Assembly (NCBI GenBank): GCA_900548595.1
Contig: URLB01000042.1
Span: 1-15,114 of the forward strand
Source: an uncultured Eubacteriales bacterium
Lineage (GTDB): Bacteria; Bacillota; Clostridia; Lachnospirales; Anaerotignaceae
Reading direction: 5' to 3'
Length of the DNA stretch: 15,114 nucleotides
The notes under the pieces were generated by a model. That model ran no database searches. It saw nothing but the letters and a program-made list of their open reading frames with translations, and was not told where the DNA came from. This document shows positions 7,431 through 14,337 of the stretch, piece by piece. The translations under genes and the position numbers were made by a program. The stretch's first letter is position 1. Every line of letters begins with the position of its first letter.

Positions 7431-7700
7431 ATGGAAAAGAAAAATTCAATGAACGAAACGATGAGATTCGGTGCGGTTGAAAAAGAGTATACAAGCGAGG
7501 CTGAGAAAATAATACTCTCGGTTACGTCCGCCCTTGAGGAAAAGGGATATAATCCCGTTAATCAGCTTGTCGGATATATCCTTTCGGGAGACCCGACATA
7601 TATAACAAGTTATAAAAATGCAAGAAGCATTATCCGTAAACTCGAGAGGGACGAGCTTCTTGAAGAGATAATCAAGGACTATCTGAAAAGAAAAGCCTGA
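7431..7700 (+). CDS. ireB: IreB family regulatory phosphoprotein (UPF0297)
   Basis: This is an 89-residue cytoplasmic protein of the IreB/YrzL family (DUF965), the same length as Enterococcus faecalis IreB. There it is a substrate of the PASTA kinase IreK and acts negatively on cephalosporin resistance and the wall-stress response. The family signature is at residues 37-58 (EEKGYNP, NQLVGY, LSGDP), followed by the conserved ARSIIRKLERDEL segment. T10 in ETMRF matches the conserved phospho-acceptor threonine of the family. The ATG at 7431 is chosen because GGGAG at 7419-7423 lies 7 bases upstream; a TTG at 7395 would add 12 atypical residues. It is followed by ruvX and a DUF1292 gene, the same order as yrzL-yrrK-yrzB in Bacillus. 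Confidence 0.95.
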   Translation: MEKKNSMNETMRFGAVEKEYTSEAEKIILSVTSALEEKGYNPVNQLVGYILSGDPTYITSYKNARSIIRKLERDELLEEIIKDYLKRKA

Positions 7701-7720
7701 AGTTGAAAGGAAAGAAACAA

Positions 7721-8143
7721 TTGCGAATTTTGGGACTTGACCTGGGGGATAAGACCGTGGGAGTAGCTGTCAGTGACGAATTCGGTTGGACTGCCCAAGG
7801 AGTTGAAATTATAAGAAGAAATAATCCGTCGGAACATAAACAGAGTTTGGGGCGCATAGCGGAGCTTATCGATCAGTACGGCGTTGATACGATAGTTCTG
7901 GGTTACCCTAAAAATCTGGATAATTCCGAAGGTGTGCGCTGTGAAAAAACAAAGGCGTACAAGGTTTATATAGAAAAAAGGTTTCCGAAGATACCTGTTA
8001 TACTGTGGGACGAAAGATTCAGTACTGTAGCGGCAAATAACAGCATGATGGAAGCGGGACTGAGCCACAGCAAGAGAAAGAGCGTCATAGATAAAATGGC
8101 GGCTGTGTTCATACTCCAGGGGTATCTTGACAGTAAAAGATAA
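7721..8143 (+). CDS. ruvX: Putative pre-16S rRNA nuclease / Holliday junction resolvase RuvX (YqgF)
   Basis: This 140-residue RNase H-like fold nuclease belongs to the YqgF/RuvX family, linked to 5' maturation of 16S rRNA and also described as a Holliday junction resolvase homologue. The acidic active-site candidates are D7 (GLDLGD), D97 (WDERFST) and D124 (DKMAAVFIL); the GYPKN loop at 61-65 is also typical. The start is placed at TTG 7721 because it gives the canonical MRILGLDLG N-terminus, and AAGG at 7707-7710 lies 10 bases upstream. A TTG at 7703 in the same frame, three bases after the ireB stop, has no clear ribosome binding site of its own. It is cotranscribed with ireB and the DUF1292 gene. 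Confidence 0.94.
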   Translation: MRILGLDLGDKTVGVAVSDEFGWTAQGVEIIRRNNPSEHKQSLGRIAELIDQYGVDTIVLGYPKNLDNSEGVRCEKTKAYKVYIEKRFPKIPVILWDERFSTVAANNSMMEAGLSHSKRKSVIDKMAAVFILQGYLDSKR

Positions 8144-8163
8144 AAGAAAAGGAGAGTTTGAAT

Positions 8164-8469
8164 ATGTCAGATGAATTTGGCAATAATATTGAGGATCTTG
8201 ATGAGGAAATGGAAATAATAACAATGATCGACGATGAAACGGAAGAAGAAATAGAGTTTGTTGTTATTGACAGAAAAAAAATGAACGATACGGAATATAT
8301 TCTTGTTATCGAAAGCAAAGATATCGACGACGACGAAGCCGAGGCCGCTATATTAAAGGTTGTAAGCGAATCGGAGGACGATATTACTTACGCCGTTATC
8401 GAAGACGACGAGGAGTTTGAGGCTGCCGCAGGCCTTTTTGAGAGCGAAGACTACGAAGTGGAATATTAA
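8164..8469 (+). CDS. DUF1292 family small acidic protein (YrzB-like)
   Basis: This is a 101-residue, extremely acidic protein (runs of D and E at both ends) of the DUF1292/YrzB family, whose role is unknown. The core contains the alternating hydrophobic and acidic strands typical of the family (EIEFVVID near 29-36, TEYILVIE near 43-50, ITYAVIEDDEEF near 74-85). The ATG at 8164 is chosen: AAAGGAGAG at 8148-8155 is well placed for it, whereas an in-frame TTG at 8158 would be only 2-3 bases from the ribosome binding site. It is the third member of the conserved ireB-ruvX-DUF1292 block and lies 63 bases before RNase J. Confidence 0.92.
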   Translation: MSDEFGNNIEDLDEEMEIITMIDDETEEEIEFVVIDRKKMNDTEYILVIESKDIDDDEAEAAILKVVSESEDDITYAVIEDDEEFEAAAGLFESEDYEVEY

Positions 8470-8519
8470 AATACATACTCACGGAAGCCTAAAAGGCGAC
8501 AGTGATTAAATAAAAAGAC

Positions 8520-8547
8520 AGGAGGTGTTTTTTTGGCTTCAAAAAAA
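8520..8547 (+). promoter_or_regulatory. Strong Shine-Dalgarno and T7/A7 inverted run around the RNase J start
   Basis: AGGAGGTG at 8520-8527 is a near-perfect ribosome binding site for the TTG at 8533. Seven T residues (8528-8534) run into the start codon, and seven A residues (8541-8547) follow after GGCTTC. The two runs could pair as a weak 7-base-pair A-U hairpin that covers part of the start codon. The site decides the start; a regulatory role is inference. Confidence 0.5.
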
Positions 8548-10203
8548 CCAAAGTTAAAAGTAATATCTTTGGGCGGATTACAGGAAATCGGAAAAAACAT
8601 AACGGTTTTTGAATATGACAACGATATAATAATCGTTGACTGCGGTCTTGCTTTCCCGGAGGACGACATGCTGGGAATAGACCTTGTTATTCCCGATATT
8701 TCATATTTGATAAAAAATATGGATAAAATAAGAGGTATAGTTCTTACCCACGGACATGAGGACCATATAGGCGCTTTGCCCTATGTTCTTAAACAGCTGA
8801 ACGTACCTGTTTTCGGCACGCTTCTTACATTGGGGCTGCTTGAAAACAAACTTAAGGAACACGGATTAAATAAGCTTGTAACGCTCCACACGGTTGTTCC
8901 GGGAGAAAAGGTCAAGCTCGGACGTTTTCAGGTGGAATTTATCCACACAAACCATTCGATCGCAGACGCGGTTGCTTTAGCAATAACTACGCCCGTAGGA
9001 GTAGTTGTGCATACGGGAGACTTTAAAATAGACTATACGCCCATTGACGGAGACGTTATGGATCTGCATAGATTTGCGGAACTGGGAAAGGAAGGGGTAC
9101 TGCTCCTTTTGAGCGATAGTACCAATGCCGAAAGAAAGGGCTTTACAATGTCGGAAAGCTCGGTCGGGGGTGTGTTTGACGATATATTCAGCGATACTCC
9201 CGATAACAGAATTATGGTGGCAACTTTCTCGTCAAATATCCACAGAATCCAGCAGATTGTAAACTCGGCATATAAATTCGGCAGAAAAGTGGCTATTATC
9301 GGAAGAAGCATGGTCAATGCCGTCAGAACATCCATTGAACTGGAATACCTTAATATGCCGGATAATACGCTTATTGACATAAGCGAGATAAAAAATTATA
9401 CCGATGATAAGCTTGTTATAATAACAACGGGAAGTCAGGGCGAAACGATGTCCGCGCTTTCCAGAATAGCTTCCAATGAACATAAACAGGTTTCCATAAG
9501 ACCGGGAGATAAAATTATAATCAGCGCTTCTTCCATACCGGGAAATGAGAAAAATATTTCAAACGTTATTAACGAACTTACAAGAAAAGGCGCCGATGTA
9601 GTATACGAGGGAATAGCCGATATACATGTTTCGGGACATGCCAGACAGGAAGAGCTTAAACTAATGCTCTCTCTTATAAAGCCTAAATATTTTATGCCGG
9701 TTCACGGCGAGTACGTTCACCTTCTAAGCCATAGGGACATAGCCGTTTCTTTGGGAATACCGAAGGAAAATATATTTGTTATGAACATAGGCGATGTTTT
9801 GGAGCTGTCTAAAAAGGACGCAAAAGTAAACGGAACAGTTCCGGCAGGACAGGTACTTGTCGACGGACTGGGCGTAGGCGATGTCGGAAACATAGTGCTG
9901 AGGGACAGAAAGAACCTTTCGGAAAACGGACTTATGGTTGTTGTCGTTACTATAGATTCCGCTTCGGGTACAATACTTGCAGGTCCGGATATAATTTCCA
10001 GAGGTTTTGTATATGTCAGAGAATCCGAGGATCTTATGGAGGAAGCCAGAGCCGTAATAAACGACGCTCTGATAAAATGTGAAATGAAGCATATTTCGGG
10101 CTGGTCAAATATTAAAAATATAATAAGAGATACTCTTAAAAATTTCTTATGGCAGAAAACAAAGAGAAGTCCTATGATACTGCCTATAATAATGGAAGTA
10201 TAA
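8533..10203 (+). CDS. rnj: Ribonuclease J
   Basis: This 556-residue MBL/beta-CASP ribonuclease has both endonuclease and 5'-3' exonuclease activity in characterised relatives. It is a central mRNA-decay and rRNA-maturation enzyme of Gram-positives. Its length matches B. subtilis RNase J1 (555). The metal-binding residues are H73, H75, D77, H78 (THGHEDH), H141 (HTNHS), D163 (HTGDFKID) and H391 (PVHGEY). The beta-CASP region carries SDSTNAE at 194-200 and VSGHARQEEL around 366-375. A C-terminal domain follows, as in the family. The start is TTG at 8533, 5 bases after AGGAGGTG; no ATG lies near enough to replace it. It sits between the DUF1292 gene and a YlbF-family gene, with 13 bases to the latter. 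The call between the J1 and J2 types is not attempted. Confidence 0.96.
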   Translation: MASKKPKLKVISLGGLQEIGKNITVFEYDNDIIIVDCGLAFPEDDMLGIDLVIPDISYLIKNMDKIRGIVLTHGHEDHIGALPYVLKQLNVPVFGTLLTLGLLENKLKEHGLNKLVTLHTVVPGEKVKLGRFQVEFIHTNHSIADAVALAITTPVGVVVHTGDFKIDYTPIDGDVMDLHRFAELGKEGVLLLLSDSTNAERKGFTMSESSVGGVFDDIFSDTPDNRIMVATFSSNIHRIQQIVNSAYKFGRKVAIIGRSMVNAVRTSIELEYLNMPDNTLIDISEIKNYTDDKLVIITTGSQGETMSALSRIASNEHKQVSIRPGDKIIISASSIPGNEKNISNVINELTRKGADVVYEGIADIHVSGHARQEELKLMLSLIKPKYFMPVHGEYVHLLSHRDIAVSLGIPKENIFVMNIGDVLELSKKDAKVNGTVPAGQVLVDGLGVGDVGNIVLRDRKNLSENGLMVVVVTIDSASGTILAGPDIISRGFVYVRESEDLMEEARAVINDALIKCEMKHISGWSNIKNIIRDTLKNFLWQKTKRSPMILPIIMEV

Positions 10204-10216
10204 GGGGAGAAATGGT

Positions 10217-10522
10217 TTGAACAGGCTTAGAAAATCCGTCGACGAACTTATAGAGGCGTTACGCAATACCGATGAGTATAAGCGGTATAAGGAAGCGGCG
10301 GACAGCATAACGGTTGATGAATTGGAAAAAATCAATGAGTATAAGCGATTGAGGTTTGAAGTCGTGAATGGCGGCGCACATGGAGAAAATGATGAAAGCG
10401 TAAGGCTTTACAGCAAGCTTATGCTTAATACCGTTACGAGAAACTATATGCTGTGCGAAAAAAAGATATATAATATTGTTGCCGATATATATGATGAAAT
10501 CGGCAGACAGCTTATAAACTGA
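10217..10522 (+). CDS. YlbF/YmcA family regulator
   Basis: This is a 101-residue, all-helical cytoplasmic protein of the YlbF/YmcA (Com_YlbF) family. In B. subtilis, YlbF, YmcA and YaaT form the Y-complex that guides RNase Y and affects competence, sporulation and biofilm. The sequence shows the family's pattern of an N-terminal helix with DELIEALRNTDEYKRYKEA and a middle segment with SVRLYSKLMLN. The start is TTG at 10217, 6 bases after AGGGGAGA (10203-10210); an ATG at 10212 is out of frame and stops after two codons. It lies 13 bases after RNase J and immediately before a strong terminator, so it is probably the last gene of the RNase J transcript. Which paralogue it equals is not clear. 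Confidence 0.82.
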   Translation: MNRLRKSVDELIEALRNTDEYKRYKEAADSITVDELEKINEYKRLRFEVVNGGAHGENDESVRLYSKLMLNTVTRNYMLCEKKIYNIVADIYDEIGRQLIN

Positions 10523-10523
10523 G

Positions 10524-10560
10524 AAAAACACCGTTTTGAATATCCAAAACGGTGTTTTTT
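10524..10560 (+). terminator. Strong intrinsic terminator after the YlbF-family gene
   Basis: A 15-base stem (AAAAACACCGTTTTG at 10524-10538 with its complement at 10545-10559) closes on a 6-base loop and ends in at least six T residues. It begins two bases after the stop codon. The A-run before the stem may make it bidirectional. Confidence 0.95.
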
Positions 10561-10597
10561 TACATATTAAGAAGTTCTTAATCAGCTGTATTTTTTA

Positions 10598-10626
10598 TTG
10601 CCAAGTCATAAAAAACAATTTATAAT
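10598..10626 (+). promoter_or_regulatory. Near-consensus promoter of the D,D-carboxypeptidase gene
   Basis: TTGCCA at 10598-10603 (5 of 6) and TATAAT at 10621-10626 (6 of 6) are separated by exactly 17 bases. Transcription should begin near 10633, just before the AAGGAGGG ribosome binding site at 10636-10643, leaving a very short leader. Confidence 0.87.
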
Positions 10627-10652
10627 CGAAAAAGGAAGGAGGGTGTGCTATT

Positions 10653-11543
10653 ATGTCAAAATTGCGCACAGCAGTCCTTGCCTTTGTTTTATCGGTAACA
10701 GCGGTATTTACGGCTTCGGCTGAGACATTTACGGATACAAAAATGCTTATGCTTGTTAATTCAAGCCACAGGATAGACAAAGATTATAAGCCCGAAATGG
10801 TTAATTATAAAGATACATCATATTATTTAGCGGAAGAAGCGGCCGCGTCTCTTTCTCTTATGTTGTCTGATATGGAACGTGAATTGGGAAGCGCTCCGAT
10901 GGTAGCCAGTACATATCGTTCCTATGAAAGACAGACGGAAGTATATAACAGAGATGTAAACAGCGCAGTGGCCAGAGGCATGGAGATAGCCGACGCAATA
11001 AAGGGAACAAGCAGATATATAGCGCTTCCCGGAGCAAGCGAGCATCAAACTGCATTGGCGGTAGATTTAACAAACGACGGCTCTCTGGAAGAAAACTTTA
11101 TTGAGACGGAAGCGGGGCAGTGGATAGAAAAATACTGCCATAACTATGGATTTGTAGTGCGTTATCCAAAAGCTAAAGAGGATGTTACCAAGATAGGATA
11201 TGAACCGTGGCATATAAGATATGTCGGGCAGCCGTATTCGGATATTATGTACGAAAACGACTGGTGTCTTGAAGAATTTATAGCGTATATGAAGAGAAAT
11301 TTATACATGCGTTGGGAAGACAGGAATAATATATGGACTTTATATTTTACCGAAAAGCCTACAGGCAACTATGATTCCAATACGTCTGTGTCGGATACGA
11401 ACAGCGGAGGTTATATCGTAACAACGAGAAAAAGTAAAAAAACGCTTATTGCCGTGAATGAAAACAAAGTAAGGCAGGAAAATAATATGCGCAGAAATCT
11501 ACTTATAAAACTGAATTCTGCCGATATGAAAAAACAGGAGTAA
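10653..11543 (+). CDS. Secreted D-alanyl-D-alanine carboxypeptidase, VanY/M15 family
   Basis: This is a 296-residue zinc peptidase of the M15 family (VanY/DacB-like) that trims the terminal D-Ala of peptidoglycan stem peptides. A signal peptide covers residues 1-23 with cleavage after ASA. The catalytic domain shows STYRSYERQ (86-94), the zinc motif SEHQTALAVD with H131 and D138 (129-138), and EPWHIRY with the catalytic E184 and zinc ligand H187. The 55 or so residues after about position 240 look disordered at first (S, T, N and G rich) and then basic (RKSKK, NNMRRN), which could bind the cell wall. The ATG is 9 bases after AAGGAGGG. The gene is monocistronic, with its own promoter and terminator. 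VanY-like members usually act in wall maturation; nothing here suggests a vancomycin-resistance cluster. Confidence 0.92.
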   Translation: MSKLRTAVLAFVLSVTAVFTASAETFTDTKMLMLVNSSHRIDKDYKPEMVNYKDTSYYLAEEAAASLSLMLSDMERELGSAPMVASTYRSYERQTEVYNRDVNSAVARGMEIADAIKGTSRYIALPGASEHQTALAVDLTNDGSLEENFIETEAGQWIEKYCHNYGFVVRYPKAKEDVTKIGYEPWHIRYVGQPYSDIMYENDWCLEEFIAYMKRNLYMRWEDRNNIWTLYFTEKPTGNYDSNTSVSDTNSGGYIVTTRKSKKTLIAVNENKVRQENNMRRNLLIKLNSADMKKQE

Positions 11544-11565
11544 ATAAATTGCTCCTGTTTTTTTT
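11530..11565. terminator. Bidirectional terminator between the carboxypeptidase and GNAT genes
   Basis: AAAAACAGGAG at 11530-11540 pairs with CTCCTGTTTTT at 11552-11562 around an 11-base loop, and T residues follow to 11565. Read on the minus strand the same stem ends in six T residues, so it serves both convergent genes. The left arm lies within the last codons of the carboxypeptidase gene. Confidence 0.9.
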
Positions 11566-11607
11566 ATAATTAATGGATTGTAGTGATTTAAGAAAAATGC
11601 ATAATTT

Positions 11608-12114
11608 TTAATCCAATTTTTTATCAAACGCAAGTCTGTCGCCGCCCTGATAGATAATAACTCCGCATTGTTTAAAGCTGTTTCTTTTAAATACATGCTG
11701 CATACGTTTGTTGGAAGAATGTGTATCTACCCTTATATTATGGATGTCTTTTTCAAGGCATAATTTTTCTATCAGCTTAAACGTAATATCGGACATGCCT
11801 TTGCCTATAAAATCTTTGTTCAGAGCCATTCGGTGTACAACGGCATAACTGTCATCTGTATTCCAACTGCCGTCTCTTATATCTTTATATGCCGGTTCTC
11901 CGTCGAAATCTATGCACATATAGCCTGCGATTTTACCATCGGATTTTACTACATATCCTTTTTGATTTTCGATATCTCCCTTAATTAAATTTACAGTAGG
12001 GTAATCGTCGTCCCACTGTATAAAACCCTGTTCTCTCTGGAACATTTTTCCGTCGTTCAAAATTTTCATGCATATTTCAAGGTCATTTATTTTTGCCGAT
12101 TCAAGAGTGTTCAT
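11608..12114 (-). CDS. GNAT family N-acetyltransferase
   Basis: This 168-residue cytoplasmic acetyltransferase of the GCN5-related family transfers an acetyl group from acetyl-CoA to an unknown amine. The acetyl-CoA-binding motif A is visible around residues 92-110 (VVHRMALN strand, then DFIGKGMSD in place of the usual Q/RxxGxG/A, then a helix). It is followed by the NIRVDTHSSNKRM segment and VFKRNSFKQCG, typical of the C-terminal half. The N-terminal IQWDDDYP is common in one GNAT subgroup. The start is the ATG at 12114-12112 because AGGAGGA at 12127-12121 lies 6 bases upstream; an in-frame upstream start at 12213 would add 33 residues that read through the promoter. It is the only minus-strand gene and is divergent from rnhB. 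Confidence 0.85.
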   Translation of the reverse strand: MNTLESAKINDLEICMKILNDGKMFQREQGFIQWDDDYPTVNLIKGDIENQKGYVVKSDGKIAGYMCIDFDGEPAYKDIRDGSWNTDDSYAVVHRMALNKDFIGKGMSDITFKLIEKLCLEKDIHNIRVDTHSSNKRMQHVFKRNSFKQCGVIIYQGGDRLAFDKKLD

Positions 12115-12141
12115 TATGTTTCCTCCTGTGCCTGTAATATT

Positions 12142-12168
12142 ATTATGCCTTAAAGAAATTTTTGTCAA
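12142..12168 (-). promoter_or_regulatory. Candidate promoter of the GNAT gene
   Basis: On the minus strand a perfect TTGACA lies at 12168-12163. CATAAT at 12147-12142 matches 5 of 6 bases of the -10 consensus, but the spacing is only 15. TAATAA at the ideal 17-base spacing is a weaker match. The start codon follows within about 30 bases. Confidence 0.55.
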
Positions 12169-12334
12169 AGCGGTTATAAATAATAATATTAATAAATTTT
12201 GCTTTAGTTTCAAATATATATTATTTTAACAAAAGTTTCAATAAGAGAAATAAGAATAATTAAGATATGTTGTCTTTTAAAATATTATGCTGCGATTTGC
12301 GTAGAGCTTTAATTAATATAAATAAAGCTTTTAT

Positions 12335-12363
12335 TTGCCATACAGAGACTCTGTGTGTATAAT
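12335..12363 (+). promoter_or_regulatory. Near-consensus rnhB promoter with an internal dyad
   Basis: TTGCCA at 12335-12340 and TATAAT at 12358-12363 are separated by 17 bases. The spacer contains the perfect dyad ACAGAG-A-CTCTGT at 12342-12354, which could be an operator. The ribosome binding site GAGGTG at 12372-12377 follows. Confidence 0.85.
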
Positions 12364-12383
12364 ATAAAATTGAGGTGTTATAG

Positions 12384-13148
12384 TTGTCGCTTAAAATTAA
12401 CGAAATAAAAGAAATTTTTTCGGAAACGCCGATAGAGGAAATTCCCGATAAAATAAATATATTTAAAAATGACGAGAGAGCCGGAGTGGTTAAACTTGTT
12501 GAAAAGTATGAAAAAAAATATAATGCTTATTTGGAAGAAATAAAAAGACTGGAGGAAATATCCGTTTTTGAAAAGGAACTTATTAAAAACGGATACAGTC
12601 TTATATGCGGAATAGACGAAGTCGGAAGAGGACCTCTGGCAGGGCCTGTTGTTACTGCTGCGGTAATATTGCCTGAAAATTGCAGAATACATGGCATAAA
12701 TGACTCTAAAAAACTTACTGCGGCTAAAAGGGAAGAACTTTCCTTCAAAATTAAGGAGCAAGCTCTTGCGTATTCGTTCGGTTCTGCTTCTCCTGCGGAA
12801 ATAGACGAAATCAATATACTTCAGGCCACATATAAGGCAATGAGAAAAGCTATATACGGATTGAAAATAAAACCGGATTTTGTATTGGCGGACGCAGTTA
12901 CGATACCGCAGATAGATATTCCTCAGCAGGGAATAGTGCATGGGGACGCAAAAAGCATAACAATCGGCGCGGCAAGTATAATTGCCAAGGTCGAAAGGGA
13001 TGCCATGATGGACGAATACGGAAAAGTTTTTGAAGGTTACGGCTTTGAGCATAACAAGGGTTACGGTTCGGCAGAACATATAGCGGCGTTAAAAGAGATC
13101 GGACCGTGTCCGATACACAGAAAAAGCTTTATAAAAAATTTTGTTTGA
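12384..13148 (+). CDS. rnhB: Ribonuclease HII
   Basis: This 254-residue endonuclease cuts RNA in RNA-DNA hybrids and removes single ribonucleotides from DNA. Catalytic acids are D78 and E79 (GIDEVGRGPLAGP), D170 (VLADA) and D188 (HGDAKS). DSKKL at 107-111 and the Y227 region (HNKGYGS) complete the type 2 RNase H signature and set it apart from RNase HIII. The first 70 or so residues form a helical, charged N-terminal extension; this and the total length match B. subtilis RnhB (255). The start is TTG at 12384, 6 bases after GAGGTG (12372-12377). It has a strong promoter of its own and heads a four-gene run, its end meeting the yraN start. Confidence 0.95.
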   Translation: MSLKINEIKEIFSETPIEEIPDKINIFKNDERAGVVKLVEKYEKKYNAYLEEIKRLEEISVFEKELIKNGYSLICGIDEVGRGPLAGPVVTAAVILPENCRIHGINDSKKLTAAKREELSFKIKEQALAYSFGSASPAEIDEINILQATYKAMRKAIYGLKIKPDFVLADAVTIPQIDIPQQGIVHGDAKSITIGAASIIAKVERDAMMDEYGKVFEGYGFEHNKGYGSAEHIAALKEIGPCPIHRKSFIKNFV

Positions 13149-13149
13149 T

Positions 13150-13521
13150 ATGAGAAATGATAGTTACGGCAAAGGCAGAGAAGCGGAAGATAAGGCTGCA
13201 AAATGGATAGAAAAAAATAAAGGGTACGCCGTTATAGAACGGAATTACAGGAGTCCGTCGGGTGAAATCGATATTATAGCAAAAGACAGGGAAACGGTTG
13301 TATTTATAGAAGTTAAATTTCGTAAAGGAACATCGTACGGCTATCCTGCGGAAGCCGTTACTAGGATAAAGCAGGAGAGAATTATAAAAACAGCTATGCG
13401 TTATATTCAGGAAAACTGCGGAGAAAATATAAGGTTCGATGTTGCGGAATTGATAGATAATAAAGGCGTAACATATATCAGATATACAGAAAACGCATTT
13501 GAATGGAGGCAGTGCCGATGA
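13150..13521 (+). CDS. yraN: YraN family protein (UPF0102), endonuclease-like fold
   Basis: This 123-residue cytoplasmic protein belongs to the YraN/UPF0102 family, which has a restriction-endonuclease-like fold and no settled function. The family pattern is clear: GREAEDKAA near the N-terminus, then RNYRSPSGEID with E39 and D41, then FIEVKFR with E54 and K56. Together these form a PD-(D/E)xK-like nuclease core, and the conserved residues are all present. The ATG at 13150 begins one base after the rnhB stop; a TTG at 13141 overlapping rnhB is possible and would add three residues. Neither has a good ribosome binding site, so translation is probably coupled to rnhB. The rnhB-yraN pairing is common in Firmicutes and may point to nucleic-acid maintenance. 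Confidence 0.9.
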   Translation: MRNDSYGKGREAEDKAAKWIEKNKGYAVIERNYRSPSGEIDIIAKDRETVVFIEVKFRKGTSYGYPAEAVTRIKQERIIKTAMRYIQENCGENIRFDVAELIDNKGVTYIRYTENAFEWRQCR

Positions 13522-14327
13522 TTTTGAATAAGAAGGGAAATCTTGAGTATTATACTTTTGAAAGTTTGGATAATATAGATTTTATAGGACACTGTTTTAC
13601 CACCAGAAGAGGGGGCGTCAGCGAAGGATTTCTTTCTTCGCTTAATCTAGGGTTTTCCAGAGGAGACATACCGGAAAATGTTGAAAAGAATTTCGACATT
13701 ATTTGCGAGGCGCTTAATGTAAAAAAGGAACAGTGCGTTACGTTGAAACAGGTACATTCAACTGAAATTATAAAGGCTGACAAAAGTATTGAGGGAATGG
13801 GATTTGTCAACGGAATCGAAAGGGAAGAGGCGGACGGCTTTGTAACCAATGAAAAAGGTATAGTTCTTGTTACATTCCATGCGGACTGCGTACCGCTATA
13901 TTTTGTAGATATACGCAATAAAGCCATAGGCATGGCGCATGCAGGCTGGAGAGGAACGGCAGGCGCAATGGCAGAGAAAATGCTTGAACGTATGAAAAAG
14001 GAATATGGCACCGAACCGTCCGATGTGAAGGTCGGAATAGGCCCTTCAATAGGAGCGTGTTGTTTCCAGGTGGACGATCCTGTAGTGAATATATTTAATG
14101 AGAACTTTGATTTTGCACATAAATATATAACAGACGATAATGAAAAAGGAAAGTATAAGATAGATTTATGGGGAGTTAATAAAGAGCTTCTTATAAGAAA
14201 CGGCGTGAAAGCAGAGAATATCGAAATCGGAAATATATGTACTAAATGCAATCCGGATATTTTTTACTCTCACAGAGTTATGGGAGAACAGCGTGGTACA
14301 ATGGCGGCGTTTCTTTTTTTGAAATGA
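13518..14327 (+). CDS. YlmD/YfiH family polyphenol oxidase-like purine nucleoside enzyme
   Basis: This is a 269-residue cytoplasmic protein of the YfiH/YlmD family (Cu-oxidase_4, LACC1-related). Characterised relatives act on purine nucleosides as phosphorylase and adenosine deaminase; older annotation calls them laccases or polyphenol oxidases. The metal-binding triad is H80 (LKQVHS), C124 (HADCVP) and H141 (AHAGWRG), spaced as in the family. TTRRGGVS at 28-35, GPSIGACC at 165-172 and the C-terminal FYSHR add support. The ATG at 13518 is preferred over 13503: GGAGG at 13505-13509 lies 8 bases before it and it overlaps the yraN stop (ATGA). It is followed 10 bases later by the DUF512 gene. 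Confidence 0.92.
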   Translation: MILNKKGNLEYYTFESLDNIDFIGHCFTTRRGGVSEGFLSSLNLGFSRGDIPENVEKNFDIICEALNVKKEQCVTLKQVHSTEIIKADKSIEGMGFVNGIEREEADGFVTNEKGIVLVTFHADCVPLYFVDIRNKAIGMAHAGWRGTAGAMAEKMLERMKKEYGTEPSDVKVGIGPSIGACCFQVDDPVVNIFNENFDFAHKYITDDNEKGKYKIDLWGVNKELLIRNGVKAENIEIGNICTKCNPDIFYSHRVMGEQRGTMAAFLFLK

Positions 14328-14337
14328 GGGAAAACTT

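Noticed and set aside
8486..8498. Small GCCT-AAA-AGGC hairpin before RNase J
   Set aside because: It has only four base pairs, no T tract follows, and it can arise by chance; not called a terminator.
12115..12213. N-terminal extension of the GNAT gene (hydrophobic, signal-like)
   Set aside because: The AGGAGGA site points to the ATG at 12114, and the extension is translated promoter sequence.
12304..12329. AGCTTTA...TAAAGCT inverted repeat before the rnhB promoter
   Set aside because: It is a 7-base A+T-rich stem with an 11-base loop and no proper T tract or gene to terminate; likely chance.
12378..13079. Minus-strand open frame of 233 codons opposite rnhB
   Set aside because: RNase HII on the + strand has every catalytic motif; the opposite frame is rich in F, Y, R and S, as expected of an antisense shadow.
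13550..14251. Minus-strand open frame of 233 codons opposite the YlmD-type gene
   Set aside because: The + strand product has an intact metal triad and overlaps correctly with its neighbours; the reverse frame shows no motif or ribosome binding site.
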